NCBI GenBank assembly: GCA_015501595.1
Contig: JADNRX010000082.1
Span: 111,452 to 175,451, forward strand
Reading direction: 5' to 3'
DNA length: 64,000 bases
Source: Hymenopellis radicata
Lineage: Eukaryota; Basidiomycota; Agaricomycetes; Agaricales; Physalacriaceae
In this document: positions 21,310 to 33,330 of the stretch, one piece after another
How the letters are laid out: each line of letters starts with the position of its first letter
How positions within the stretch are numbered: the stretch's first letter is position 1
Program-made: the position numbers and the translations under genes
The notes under the pieces: model-generated
What the model was told of the DNA's origin: nothing
The model's database searches: none
Seen by the model: the letters and a program-made list of their open reading frames with translations, nothing else

Positions 21310-24040
21310 CGAGTCTTCAAGGCTCTGTTCGACGACAGCTAGTTAGACGACGGCGATTACCCTAGTTCGACTACTTGGTGTGTTATCCAGTCTTTTCTTG
21401 TTGACGCCGTACTTACCTCTTGTTGATACAGCCTCCAAGGTATGTTGGCCTGCTCAGCCTCTATTGGAATTTTACTTACAATTAACTCAGACGCCGTGTC
21501 TGAACGCGTCCAAGCCGCTCCCGCGACCCGACTTGACTTGGTGTTTTCCCATCTGGATCCGACCAGGCTTGATTTCGGGCACTACAACAGTCTTAAAACG
21601 ACGGCTAGAGTCAAACGGTACGCTACCGTCTCTCCCCCTCACATTTTGAAGCTCATTTTGTTCCCACTAGCCTAGACCTAAGACGACGGTGACGCCTTGA
21701 AATTGCCGCACTCCTACAAGTAAGTTATCCTTTATTCCTCTTCATTGATGAATACTCATCAGGAATTGCTAGTGTCCCGCCAGCGACGTGTCCTTCTCTT
21801 CCGTTCAACGACGACGACAACATGCTGGCCGCCATTGAGTTTGGCACTTTAGACACCGTTGACAATGCAGCCTTCGCCGACTGCCATCACCACGTTCGAC
21901 CGCGACCTCGTCAACCACCAGAGGTAAGCTCTCGTATCTCTTCGTTGTAATGATTGACTTACCAGGGCCTTTCAGTTTATCTTCAATATAGCCTCAGTTG
22001 TCTCGTTGTTTGCGCGTTTCACTCTTCGGGAGTGCCGCACTCGCTACGACAATTTCACTTGGCTCTGCGCCGATGGGTACCAGTTGACTCTGCGTCGGCT
22101 CCTGCCATGGATATCAGTTGACTCTGCGTCGGCTCCTGCCATGGATATCCCCCGAGTCCGCCTTACGGACCGATGCAAGGACTTGCGACGACGAACAAAC
22201 CGCCATGGTAAGTCGTGATCTATCTCTTTGTTTTGTCGCAGCTTACCTTTGTAAAATTAGGCATCATTTCTGCTCTATATCGTGAGCCATGACCTTCATC
22301 TTGTTCACCGACGAGAAGCTGACCTATTGTCGATGTAGAACTCTTTTGACGTCGACCTGAAGGCCGCGACGATCGTTGTGTCCGTCATCGTCGGTATACT
22401 TACCTTCAAGTCTACCTCAACCAACGTCGCACACGGTCGCTACTTGACGCGACTGGGGACTCTCGGACCGGATGTTCACCGCCTCCACTGACACGGCGAG
22501 TCGTCATACCTATCACAGGACCGCTGGCCTCGGTACCGCCCCGCCTCTGGGTAATTTGTCAGACGAGACGCGGTCTTGATTCCACAATCTCACTTTCGAC
22601 TAGTAACTGTTCTTATCGAGTGGTGTTGGTATACCCTTACCGCTGCCTTGTTGATGTCAGTAAGGTGTTGCTCTTCTGTTGTCTGAATACTTACCAATGT
22701 CCTCTTTCTGCAGGATGGTGTTCGTCAACCAATGGAACGACCTGCCTGGCACCGCACCGTCGGACGGAATCATTTGGCTCGGTGCCGGTGAATAGCTTTG
22801 CGCCGGCTGATCAACGAGATGGCGGGTTCCGACACATAACTCTTGAGAGTGTGCTTATACCCGACGTCCGTCGCCTTGTCTTATTGGATGTTTATCTTTG
22901 CTTTCAAAGGCCGTTTCATTGGTGAGCTGTTCACCACCACTTTACTGATCTGTGCTTTGACTAAAGTATTGATAGAAGGTCGTCGCATCCGCGCCCCTCT
23001 TGTTCACTTGTAAGTGTCTTTCATGGATTTTCGCATTCAATACTGACTTTACTCTCAGCTACCTCGACTCGGCACTTGTCTCACGGCCACCAAACTCTGG
23101 ACTTTTCAATGCGGACGATGTTGTGAACGTGGAACGCCTGCCTCTGCGACTCGACGTTGGGCGTAACGACTCATTCGGATACGTGCCGGTGAAAAACAGT
23201 TTGGCTGCGTGCCCAACGCCGTCGTCTACAAGACTGTTACCAAGATGCTTTCCTGCCGGAAACGCTAATCAAGATATGATTGACTCCTCGGATATCCTCG
23301 AGGATTTCTCGTCGATGCGGGATTTCTTGTTTCACGCGAGTATGGTAAGTCGTCGCCGCGACAACTTTGAATTTATCTGATTCTGTCAATCGATGCAGTT
23401 TACACGACAAGAATGCCTCGACGTGCGCTTATGTGTCGCAGTATCGGCCTGTTATGCCCAAAGCTTGACTATGTGCCCCCGTTTTGATAGGCTCTTGCTA
23501 GTAGTAGTAAGCAATTTTTCACCTACTTGTCTTACCTTTGCTGACTTGTTCTAGATTGTGTGGCCGTAGTAGTTTAATTACATTTCGCAGACTCATTACT
23601 TATGTCAAATGGTAAGCAAACAAGCATCCCTCTCGTGGCCGTAGCTGACCGCCATTACCCAGATACGTCTTTCAATTAATTGCCCCCTGACTGAGACGCG
23701 CACACCAAAGGTAAAAGGACACTGAGGAGGAGAGGTGCCTAGAACACCCTCGCCCCACCGAAAGAGTCAGGAAGAAGGTTCAAGGCGAAGACATACCGCC
23801 CACGACGACATCCTCCCAGGGCGAAGAGGTGGAGTCCACAGGGGCAAGTCGGCACGCAGACAGGGAAGCGGAGATGTACGCACATGGGGGAACAACCTCC
23901 TCCCAATGGGCGAACCACTAGATCTCGACGATATTGCCCTTCTGCTCAACTGTGAACGGGCATCTACGGAGCCTCGCGTCAGCCATGCTAAGCTGCGCCA
24001 GGCTGTGTGAAACGAGAACTTCAAGACGATTAAGGTCATA
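21310..24040 (+). repeat. Intron-punctuated, non-ORF region, unit 1
   Basis: A series of 80-170 bp open blocks is separated by intron-like gaps (GTAAGT...CAG). The best open block is 21764-21925, reading FNDDDNMLAAIEFGTLDTVD with a GTAAGC donor; its only difference from unit 2 is a silent AAC/AAT change. A 34 bp direct duplication beginning AGTTGACTCTGCG occurs at 22082-22149. From about 22.3 kb the sequence aligns only in patches with units 2-3. A 91-codon frame at 23735-24010 is private to unit 1 and unrecognised. Confidence 0.4.
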
Positions 24041-24051
24041 GGCAACGCGGA

Positions 24052-24664
24052 TTGGTTAACGAGTGCCGCGGTCGACAAGATGGGCTTCGTATTCGACACA
24101 AAGCCGGGCAAGAACTCGGAGGAGCGCGATACACCTCTCCGTGTCCGGACGTGGAAGGGGGTCGAATACATCACCACCGTGTCGTTCACGAGTTGAAGAT
24201 CATCAATCCCATCACCATGACCCACGCCACCGTCCTTCCTAGAGGCACGACTTGTATTACGGGAGACGAGTCGTACGAGATGAACCACGCCGTCCTTGGG
24301 TTTGCATCATCCCGTGAGGGCAACACCTCGACATGTCTTCTCTCCAATTCGGAGACGCCGGTCGGGGTCTTGGTGGGAAGAGCCTGGAGAGTCTGGATGA
24401 GTTTTACGATAGGGTGGAGACGATTGCTAGGGGAGCCGATACGGAGAACGCGAGGACTTCGATGGCGATTACTCCAGCGGCGGCTCACATCGAGGCCTGG
24501 CTAGCGGGTGTAGCGAAGCGAGTGAAGGAGAGGTGGGATAAACGGCATCAGGAACACTGCGGTGGACCGGCGGCGACGCAGCGGTGTTCGACGTGCGGAG
24601 GCGCGTACCACTGTGATAGGAGCCGGCATGGCCATTTCACAAGAGGTTTTGCAAGAAAGCTTGA
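24052..24664 (+). pseudogene. Decayed MYND zinc-finger protein gene, unit 1
   Basis: Pieces of one protein lie in shifting frames: WLTSAAVDKMGFVFDTKPGK, then INPITMTHATVLPRG, then SLESLDEFYDRVETIARGAD and AHIEAWLAGVAKRVKERWDK, then QRCSTCGG. The C-terminal MYND finger (paired with CDKSHQ...HKRFCKK in units 2-3) is interrupted here by loss of about 11 bases. Such C-terminal MYND fingers are common in basidiomycete proteins of unknown function. At least three frame changes are needed, so it is a pseudogene. Confidence 0.5.
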
Positions 24665-25049
24665 TGTATATAGTCCGTTGTTGGTATGAAGATGTAGCTG
24701 TTATTTCACGTAGACTGTGTATGTATCGAAATTGCTGCTCGATGTCGAAGAGAGGCACCAGGTGGGAACAATCTCTACTGGCACGACCAGAAGAGTACGA
24801 TTAGCTATTGTACAGTAGCTAGAATCAGTCTAAAATATACTGTGACAAACGTCGACTTGGAGGAAGCCAGAGAGGGCGAGAGGAATGAAGGACTACACAC
24901 ACCCAAGTTGACGGAGCTCCGTCAATAGACATACGAACGATTCAACTTCAAGTTTACAACGGGCTTCCTACAAACAAGGCTCACCCAAAAAATTGAACCG
25001 TGAAACCAAGCTCGTATACCGTTCTCTTGTATATACATACACACCGTGT

Positions 25050-27173
25050 CTACAGCTCCTCATGCTTCACACCCTCCGAGACAGGCAAACACAACGCAGG
25101 CGACGTGCCCGTAAACTGATACTGGCACTTTTCCAGCTCAGCCACCGTGTGGATCACATTCTCCGTCCCACACGTCATGACCAACTATGAACGAGTCAGT
25201 CCGCCAATATAAACTTAAAGAGGGAGGGTAAAGGCTTACAAGTAAACTCCGCTCGGGTCCATTCCAGCACTTGGTACCCTTGGTGTACATTTGCTTCTCG
25301 TAGTATTCAGGCGTGCCAGGCTCCGCGTCCGGATTCCAGGACGAGAATTTTCTGGTGGTGAGATTAACAACGTCAAGCCCAGATCCCCCCATCAGCTCAG
25401 CTCGTGCAAAGACCACTCACCCAAGGTTGAACGTCGTTCCGCCCTTCTTTGGCTTCTGCTTCGAAGCTCCGAACAGACACACTTCATACGTATAGCTAGA
25501 ATCCCAACGTCAGCATGACAAGGACACGAATGTAAGATGCGAACTGACTCTCCGACGTCCTTTTCCAAACATGTCCCGTCAAGCTTCTTCCACTCGCCTT
25601 GAGGTCCAAAGGTGATAGAATCAGATATCTTCTGCAGATCCTCCTCGGCCGTTTGTTTTTCCTTCTCCACCTTTCTCAGCGAATTCTTCGCGTCATTGAG
25701 AGCTTGCTGGGCATGGGTAGCCTCTATAACCCCCAATCAGCAATGAAAAGGGATGAAGAGAAACTGCACCGACCTGTCGACACTCCGACACTTGGGCGGA
25801 TGACACCGATGGTCTCCATCCATCCAAGCAGCGTGTCTTTGAAATCTTCATATTGAGGGATAAGGGCATCAGGAAGATAATTCGAGAGCTCAAACACTGA
25901 ATATACAATGAGCGTTATCGGGAATCTTGTAGGATGACACGCACGCATAGATCCTTCCGCTGGTGTCATAACGTGCTCGTCATGTTCGAGTAGCAACGAC
26001 ACATAATCCGTCTTGAGGAGCTTGGGCAGATCGTTCTCCAACTGCACAGCCGTCCATTCGTCCTCGGGGATAACCTCCTCAGGCTCCGAATCGGTCTCTT
26101 CGCCATCTTCAGTTTCCGCAGAAGCGTCCTTTCCAACGTCGTTGATGTGGGGGAGCCCCGCGAGGTATTCCCACCCGCGAACGGCATCGAGGACAGCCAT
26201 GTCCTGATAATTGGGATTGTAGCCGGTCCGAAGAGCATCCAAAATCTCGCTCAATGTTTTCTCGCGTTCTAGATGTTTCTTGTGTTCGCGTTGGAGGGAC
26301 TTGAGAGCGTCTCGGTGTTCAATGAGGGACTGGTATAGAGCTGAGACAAGGGGATATGAGTTTGAAACTGACAACGACTGGAAAAGCACATACGAGATTC
26401 CTTCTTGTATTCGAGCTCGGCGGCGGATAGTGATTCGGTACGGTCGGCAATGTCTCAAGGACTGTAAGATGAAATTCTTGTGTTGTTGATATGCGTACCT
26501 TGCAATCTCGCAACTTCTTTCTCGCGAACGGTGATCTCTTGAGACGAGGTCTGGATAACGCCCTCGAGGCGCTTCTTCTCCTTCTCAGCGAATGCGACGT
26601 AGGTAGAGCGTATTTTGGCACCCTGGCGACTGTGAGCAACATTATAAGATGTAGTGCGGGACTCACGGTCTTCTGTATCTTGAGTTCTTCGGCGCGTTTC
26701 TTTCTGTATTCCTTGCCAACTTCAACACAGATGTTCTCACAGACGCCTGGCCGTTCATCTGAGCCGTCGCAGCATTCAGGCTCTATGTTCGAATATATAA
26801 GTAACCAAGTAAACAGTTTTACATATAAACGCACCGCAAAGCCCGTCTCTCACTCTTGAACTCGGTATGTTGGCGCCTATGTGTCCCTCATTCCGGCAAT
26901 AGAAATAAGTATTCGGGCAAGCACCAGTGCCTGCAGTCACTCAGTACCAATGCAGAGACCGCTCAGACGCGTCAGACCTGGCTCATCGCTGCCGTCGGGG
27001 CAGTCACACGAATCGTCGTTGACAAACTTCCAAGGAATCTCCTTTGAACCGTCCAAGCATTTCCAGGATCCCGACGCCGAGGGCGCGTAGCTCGCCTGCA
27101 GACTAGGCGGCACACCGACGACCTCGGCGGCGCGCGCGACGGGTAAAGGCAAGAGCAGCAGCCAGGGAATCAT
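25050..27173 (-). CDS. Glucosidase II subunit beta, unit 2 copy (apparently intact)
   Basis: Same domain order as the unit 1 copy: signal peptide with ARAAEVV, two calcium-binding LDLa-like repeats, coiled coil, acidic stretch (EDGEETDSEPEEVIPEDE), MRH domain with Gln, Arg, Glu and Tyr retained, and C-terminal SEGVKHEEL. Amino-acid differences from unit 1 include Thr to Ala in the ASYAPSASG segment, HVMTPAEGSM for HVSAPAEGSM, and a shorter tail before HEEL. No frameshift was seen in exons. The extreme 3' part resembles unit 1 more than units 3-4, while the middle matches unit 4, so the copy is mosaic. Confidence 0.88.
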
Positions 27174-27239
27174 TGCCCGACGAGAGGAAAGAATGCTAAC
27201 GTGTCTGATAGCACGCACCCTTGCCCACAAACACTGCTC

Positions 27240-27640
27240 GTGCCTTCCTCTCCGAGCGCTCTTCCTGGGCGCGTCTCCTCTCTTCTGGTGCGTCGCCTCG
27301 GATGGCGTCTCCTCTGGGGTGCTTCTTCGCGGACTGCTCCTATGGGGTGCTTCTTCAATGGAGTGCTCTTCCTGGGTGTGTCTCCTCTGGGGCGCGTCTT
27401 CAAGCGGGTCATCTTCTCGGGTGCGTCTCCTCTCTCCTGGCGCGTCCTACTGACATCTTCGCGGGAGACGTCTTCGTGGGCGCTGTCTTCGTGAGTGCTT
27501 CTTCGCGGACTGCTCCTCTGGGGTGCTCTTCCCGGGTGCGTCTCCTCTGGGGCGCGTCGGGTCATCTTCTCGGGGAGCGTCGCCTCTGTGCCGGCGAGTC
27601 GTCTTCGTGAGGAGTGCTCCTCTGGATGGGCGTCCTCTGT
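27240..27640. repeat. GC-rich minisatellite upstream of glucosidase gene, unit 2
   Basis: Same degenerate 24-30 bp repeats as in unit 1 (GGTGCGTCTCCTCTGG and GCTTCTTCGCGGACTGCTCC cores). Small copy differences from units 3 and 4, such as the number of G bases near 27573, change the reading frame across it. Confidence 0.7.
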
Positions 27641-27979
27641 GTGCGAGCGATGGATGGGAGATAAGAGCGCCTGCCTCTTTGGGACTCAACGCTTGTGTGG
27701 CTGTGCTGACTCGGAGTGCGCCGTGCTATTCACTCGAGATTAAGTCTATTCACTTTGATAGGGTGTACGGCTTCGCAAATTAAATTCTAATAGTAAACTA
27801 CATAGCTGGGATACTCTTAGACTGAAATTCAGACGGAGAAACGTCGAAAATAAATCCTCGAACACTTTACTTAGGGTAGGGGGTACAAAAATGGGTATTT
27901 TCACGAATGCAAGTCCACAAAATCATGCATCGTACGGACGTGAAGGGTCCGGCCTGGTGGGCCCCATGAGCCGAAAAGA

Positions 27980-28009
27980 ATCCCCGAGCCAACCCTCTGG
28001 CTCGGGGAT
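27980..28009. other. 12 bp stem-loop in the block upstream of the minisatellite (unit 2; also in units 1, 3, 4)
   Basis: Inverted repeat with arms ATCCCCGAGCCA and TGGCTCGGGGAT around the loop ACCCTC. It is perfect in units 2, 3 (40127-40156) and 4 (51735-51764) and has one mismatch in unit 1 (11900-11929). It lies in the roughly 800 bp block between the minisatellite and the first modules (11690-12560, 27750-28620, 39900-40770, 51500-52370). Otherwise I see only TATA-like TTTATA motifs there and no gene. Confidence 0.5.
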
Positions 28010-28813
28010 CCTCTTGGCTCTCACCGGTTGATAAGACCGATGGCCTCGAGAGGAGGTCTTTGTGCGAACGTCCGAAGACGGCGCACCACCATGTGGGACG
28101 TCTAACATGCCCCCCATTCTATCCCCAAGGACCCCGCGGCCAACCCGGTGGTGGAAGGTTAGTCCAAGGGTTCCGGGGAGCGTGCCGTTTATAAAGTGTG
28201 GTCAGTAATCCTACTACAGAGAGAAGTGGGAAGGAAAGAGTGGATATGGCTCTGGCTCTGTCGACGCGGTTTATATACCCTCTCAAGATGAATTTCCACT
28301 CCGACGCGGTATCAGACCACTTACGTAGCGAGTCTAGATGCAGACTTGGCACGCCGCGTTGCGCCACACTTGTTCACATCCGTTCAACTTCTCCGCTGTA
28401 CCGTTCTATAGCAGTGACTCACAGCTCTCCATACATATACTCAATGTCCTGTTCTGCTTCCCAAATACTGCACTAACATCTCAAAGAAATCCTCTCCTCC
28501 GTCATTGCAATATTGGAAGCAAGCAGGGACGAGTCTTGTGTACCTTGCTTATTCCGCGAATAGAGGCGTGTACACAGGATGATTAGGTTCTGTTAAGGCG
28601 TTATTGGTGTCTGACGACTCCTAAAATCAAGTACAATGTCGTGAATACACCGGACAGTGGAATGGACAAGACTTTCAACAACAAAGTGTCTTGCGATGCG
28701 GCGGGCAGGGTCTTTCGAAGCAGAGTCTAGAGCCCTGAAACGTAAAATCTCCCATGTTCGGTAAGGAATACAGGCGTTCGGCAAGTCATTCCGTCCTGAA
28801 CTCTCCCGCCATC

Positions 28814-29006
28814 ATGTCTCGCAACATCGACTTGCCCCACTCGTCTGCTGCAGTTCTGTCGTCTTGCCGCATTTTCAGCTTCCATGATGGTTTCAATGAG
28901 AATGGTAAGTGTACCGTGTCTTAACACCGTTTCGGCGCTGAAAATTCACGTAGTCGATGGCTTGCCTCCTGAAGAAGTCTTCGGTCTTGAAGCAGTAACG
29001 GAATGA
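28814..29006 (+). CDS. Possible small two-exon gene, unit 2
   Basis: Opens with MSRNIDLPHSSAAVLSS and joins through a GTAAGT...CACGTAG intron (about 28906-28953) to VDGLPPEEVFGLEAVTE and a stop at 29004-29006. The total is about 47 residues. It is identical in unit 4 and broken by a single-base deletion in unit 3; unit 1 is too diverged to carry it. No function is apparent. Confidence 0.25.
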
Positions 29007-29019
29007 GCATAGACGACAG

Positions 29020-30640
29020 ATAGCAGTCGCTCAATGTGTCCAGATTCGGGTTTGGATTTGGAGGTGTTCAGCGAGAGAGTCGGTAAGTCAGTTGTCGCCT
29101 TGAGTCGGTTCGCCCGCTGAAATTCCATACAGTCTTTGGGGTATTGACGGGAGTGTCGAAGGCTCGCGCGACGGTAGAGACGGTCCCTCAATTCGTCCAG
29201 AACCGTGTTTGAATTTTTTGGGAATGTTAGCAAGTGAGTCGTCGGCTTACCCAACTTCGCTCGCTGAGGACTCATACAGGACAAACTCAAGACTCGGGAG
29301 GCGCACAGACAGAGAAAACAGTCGCCCAAGGCATCCAGATCCGGGCTCAGAGTTTGGGTAGTCGCGCCGAGAGCAGAGCAGCTCAATTTGTCCAGATCCG
29401 GGGTCATATTTTGCGGGAAATTCAAGTGCGTATCCAGTTCGGTCGTATATTCCAGGCTGACTCGTTTACAGGAAAAAGAGGGTGTAGCTATGGAGACGAG
29501 CGTAAATGGGCAGCGTCTGACGCGACGTGACTGAGAGGAAGCAAGAAGGACCATGTCGATCACGTCCATGCCCAATGAGGCAGGTCAACCTTCTCCTCCC
29601 GCCATCATCTTCAAAAACGCCAAGGTGGAACACGACGCGTTTCGCAGCAGGTTCAAAGTTCGATTCCGCCGCGGAACGCCTTTCGCTTCGACTGGGAACA
29701 ACAATTTCTGAAACTTGGATACCATGGATGCCCTCGCCGGGCAGGCGTGAATCTGGAGAGAAAAGTGCGTAATTTTGGTGTGTTTCGTTCTCCATTTTGA
29801 CGTATTTCCAAGACGATTATTAGCCGTTTCCTCCCCCTTACGCGCAACTTTGCGGATTTCAACAGGACCACGACGCCTTGATGTGGCAGGTTTAAATGCG
29901 GGAAACGAAATCTTGCAGGAGAACGGCGTGTGGTGTCCTCGCCGGACCGGCATTTTTTTCGGGTGAAATGGTGCGTATTTCGTGCTGTTATTCCACCTTC
30001 ATTTCTGACCCTTTTGATCAGATCTTGCATTGATATTTCGAACGTTTTGGGTTCAATTTCGCTCGCGCTCTGCACGTTATGATTCCTTGGAAAACACAGA
30101 GGCGGCTGCGCCGCCTCCCGACACGCGACCGACGGTGTGGGCACCTTTACTTCGAGCCGTCTACATTGGGACACGGATATCCATCTCCTTCGAGCGTGTG
30201 TTGGCCTCGCCGGCCGGGCTTTTTTTCCAGGAGAAAGGTGCTTGCTTTCCATTACTTTCCACTCGCATTTCTGACCCTTCTTAGATCAAATTGACTGCAT
30301 TTCATGCGTAGATCTGATGAGATCCCTTACGCAATGGATGTTCTTTCGCATTTGGACGAAGAGGCGGCTGCGCCGCCTCCTTGGACGCCACCACACCCCG
30401 TATCTCCCTACCTCAGGACTTCGACTTTTCGAACACGGGCTGTTGAACGTCTGCGGCGTGGGGTGGCCTCGCCGGCCGGGCTTTTTTTTCAGGAAAAAGT
30501 GAGAATTCCGGGTTCATTTGGAGGATATTTCTAATATGAGTGTCCTCAGGGTTTAGCACCTCGATATCTTCAATATGGTACGTCTTCGAGTCTGATTCGA
30601 TCGGTTTTGAACCTGACGACGCGTCAGGAATCAATTCGGC
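29020..30640 (+). repeat. Array of exon-like/intron-like modules with GC hairpins, unit 2
   Basis: Same two module sets as in unit 1. CTCGCCGG cores lie at about 29733, 29938, 30206 and 30468. Identical 8 bp-stem hairpins GAGGCGGC-TGC-GCCGCCTC lie at 30099-30117 and 30361-30379, 262 bp apart, which matches the module period. A further GGCCGC-TTC-GCGGCC hairpin is near 30637. Each module ends in a run like GGGCTTTTTTTCCAGGAGAA just before a GTGCTTG/GTGCGTA donor-like site. Confidence 0.6.
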
Positions 30641-30860
30641 CGCTTCGCGGCCTTCATGATGTCCGCCTGACTGGACTGGATTTACCACTTGCCGCCACTT
30701 GATTCGCTTTCGTTACACGACGCCGTTGATGGAGATCTGGATTTCGCGCGTCTCGGCATTATTCTCAATTTGGAAACTTGACGGGGAACTCTTCCTTAGG
30801 TATGTGCCTTGGTCTGGCTAATTTCATAGGCTAACGGCTCGTGAAAAGCTCGGGATACTG

Positions 30861-30919
30861 GCAGCAGTGACCAGCGGCTGAACGCCGCTGCGCCCGCGCT
30901 GCGGGCTTCTCACTGCTGC
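30861..30919. other. Three-way-junction palindrome, unit 2
   Basis: Same outer and first inner stems as at 14610; the third stem is GCCCGC/GCGGGC with C at 30894 and G at 30904. The loop of the first inner stem is TGAAC rather than TATTC. Confidence 0.55.
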
Positions 30920-31388
30920 AAGGACACACTTACCGGACGACAAATTGCGCCACACTTCGACTGCGACCTTTAGGAGTTCAACGGCGACGACGTCGATGTT
31001 GAGGCGTTCACGAAGACGACTGCAGCTCCATGGACGCCGTTGTTTCACGACCTCAGGATCGGACATTTTCAATATTGGACTGGGAAGGTTTGTACCTTCC
31101 ACTTTGCGTCGATCACTGCCCGGACTTAACTCTTTATATTGCGTAGTGACGGCGACTGCGGCTCCATCTCGCTGCCCTGCTCTTGGACGATTCGGAGTAT
31201 TTCTGAGGCGATGTTCCGTGGGCTTAGGAACGAAAACGCGGCGTAGGCGCCATTATGACCAGTAGAACTACGTAGAATTCAAGCCGTTAATTACATCTAA
31301 TTGTCGACTACGCCAGAAATGAACTTTGATTTGTAAAATCCCTCTTGCACGAAAGTAAGAAAAATGAAGGCCATACCCTTCGAAAGTG

Positions 31389-32028
31389 TTACTTAGAGTT
31401 GACTACAAAATGTATATCATAAAATAAACACTCATTGAAGATGGTACAGATGCCTAGAATACTGTAAGAAGTGTAGTAGAGCATCCTAGTCAAACATGGG
31501 AAACACCCAAAGTCGGAGAAATTCACGTACTTACCAATACACCACATGTCAACTTTTACGAACGAGTGAGTATGCCCGAAACCTTCAAATGCGACTTCTT
31601 GAAAACTTCCTTCCAGGGGAACCCAGAAACTAGTGCGATCGATATCCGGCACCCTGAAGATGATGTGCGTCCTGTCGCCAGGAAGACATCGCGTGTGATA
31701 GGTGGGATATTCACGCCGCTCGCCCAGCGGGTATACCAAGCTGCGTCAACGTTCCAGACGTCCAATGGTCCCGGAATTGACGGGGAAATGTTGTGTTAGA
31801 AGTCATAGATCGAGTCCAGGCCACCCCAAGTGATCGGGTAAACTTGAACTCGAACCACGACCACTCCGATCTCGAGTTGGTTACACCAACGCGCACCTTT
31901 GCTTTCCCGCTCTCTGTCAACGCTTGGAGACATGAATTTACCTGGATATTGCTCTGTGCCTTACGTAAGCCGAATTCCGACGGTGCTTGGACGACCGGAC
32001 GCGCTTTTACCCCCGCTTTTCGCGTCAA
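31389..32028 (-). other. Minus-strand coding-like segments of unknown identity, unit 2
   Basis: Two open minus-strand stretches lie side by side in different frames. One contains GKAKVRVGVTNSRSEWSWFE and FKFTRS; the other contains PGDRTHIIFRVPDIDRTSFW and ends at a clean GTAAGT donor near 31532-31537 after VDMWCIG. Counterparts lie in unit 1 (15136-15774, more broken) and unit 3 (43537-44176). Composition looks protein-like, but I could not join them into one gene and unit 3 has many amino-acid-changing differences, so this may be a gene fossil. Confidence 0.25.
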
Positions 32029-33024
32029 CGCTCAGCGAGGCGTCTTGGACCCTGAGCATCGATAGCACGAGGATTTTCCCGGACCCTATGACGCGTCTGG
32101 GGTCTTTTCTATCTTATCTTTCGACTGTCGGATGCGGGGAAATGACGCAAGCGATCGTTCTCCTCCTCCATCCCTCCGACACTTTTGCGCAATTCGCGTT
32201 TCCCGCCACGCCCGGCCCAATCTGGCGACTCTAGCACTTGTATAAACCTTGTGTAGCCTTACGTGTGGTTTCATATCGACCGTAATTGGACAATTACACG
32301 ACAATAATCCTGATTTCAATCTGGCACCTACAAGGTTCGTGCCTTTTCCGTTGCTCATTAGCTTCAATTTCACTCTGACCCTATTACGTTTTATCAGAAC
32401 GTAAACTGCGACTACTATCCCTGTTCAGAACGCAACGCGAAGCGGTGCAATCACCGCCGCCACGAAATACCAATCTGCAAGTTTTTCAGTTCCCCGTCTG
32501 TTCGTTCTATATGACTCGCATCAGACGATCAGGGTCCTCTCCTTGAAACGATGGGAGCATTTTGTACTGCGGAGACTTGGCGCAAGCGAAAGGATTGAAG
32601 AATCAGTGCATTGAGGAGGAAAAGGTGAGTTCTATCAGATTTCATTCACTCGCTTGAGGTCGGGCCTGACAACTTTCATAGTCTCATTCTCGCATTTATC
32701 AGTGAGTTATTCAGCTATCTTTTACGCGGTCAGGGAGGTTAATACGCGTAGGACGCTAGAAACGGTCTCCCGTGGCGGCCCAATAATACTTTTACAAGTT
32801 CTGAAGTTCTCGCCCCAACGGCCGCTCTCGCATCACGGCGTGAGATTATCCGAATAGTCTTACGTTTATTCTGGACCTTGGCGGGCCCGTAAATGCAATA
32901 AAAGGCGATGGAATTTGGTCGGAATCCATCATCACCCACTCCCATTCCCTCTTCTCCTTTTCTCCTTCTCACATTGTCTCTACTTTTATCTCTCTTACTT
33001 CTATCTCTCTCGCTCGCTCTGTAG

Positions 33025-33330
33025 ATGTTCTCGTCATTGTTTCCGCCGTTGTCGCCATCGCCTTCCCGACGCGTCCAAAACGTGACCGCTTACCCTGTTG
33101 ATCATCACAGCGTGGGTTTCCTCCTACCACCATCATCTCACCTTGCTCACACGATTCTTCCTCAGGCTCTCCATCCTCGGCACCGTCTCTCGTGACCTTT
33201 TGCTGCTCTGGTACGTGGTTTCTGTTCTATCGGCGACGAGCGTTCTAATTTTCTTGCAGGCCTTTGTGTTTCCGCGGAGGGCGCGCTCTCGACTTCAACA
33301 TTTGCGGGTCCAGCGGCGGCGACAGCGTAG
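33025..33330 (+). CDS. Putative 68-residue Ser/Pro-rich protein, three exons, unit 2
   Basis: Exons 33025-33115, 33166-33210 and 33260-33330, encoding the same protein as at 21002. Promoter-like ATAAAA and a CT-rich tract lie just upstream. In this copy the first intron lacks the in-frame stop seen in unit 1, so an unspliced reading is also open for 57 codons. Confidence 0.35.

Larger units (their letters stand above)
8791..24969. repeat. Amplified unit 1 (with private 4.2 kb insertion)
   Basis: This is the longest and most diverged unit. It differs from the others by many substitutions, by a 4.2 kb insertion at 16210-20444, and by a different segment before the MYND remnant (about 22.3-24.05 kb only partly aligns with 34.3-35.85 kb). 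Without the insertion it is about 11.9 kb. Its glucosidase gene appears intact. Confidence 0.85.

Noticed and set aside
23735..24010. Gag-like or transcription-factor gene private to unit 1
   Set aside because: The 91-codon frame is Arg/His-rich with no zinc knuckle or other motif. Composition alone does not support a call.
27980..28009. Bacterial-type terminator or tRNA
   Set aside because: The hairpin lacks a following T run, no cloverleaf can be drawn, and the setting is a fungal nuclear genome. It is listed only as an inverted repeat.
28946..29575. 209-codon minus-strand open frame in units 2 and 4
   Set aside because: It runs antisense through the module array and crosses the intron-like gaps of the plus strand. 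It is disrupted by single-base differences in unit 3, and it has no recognisable domain.
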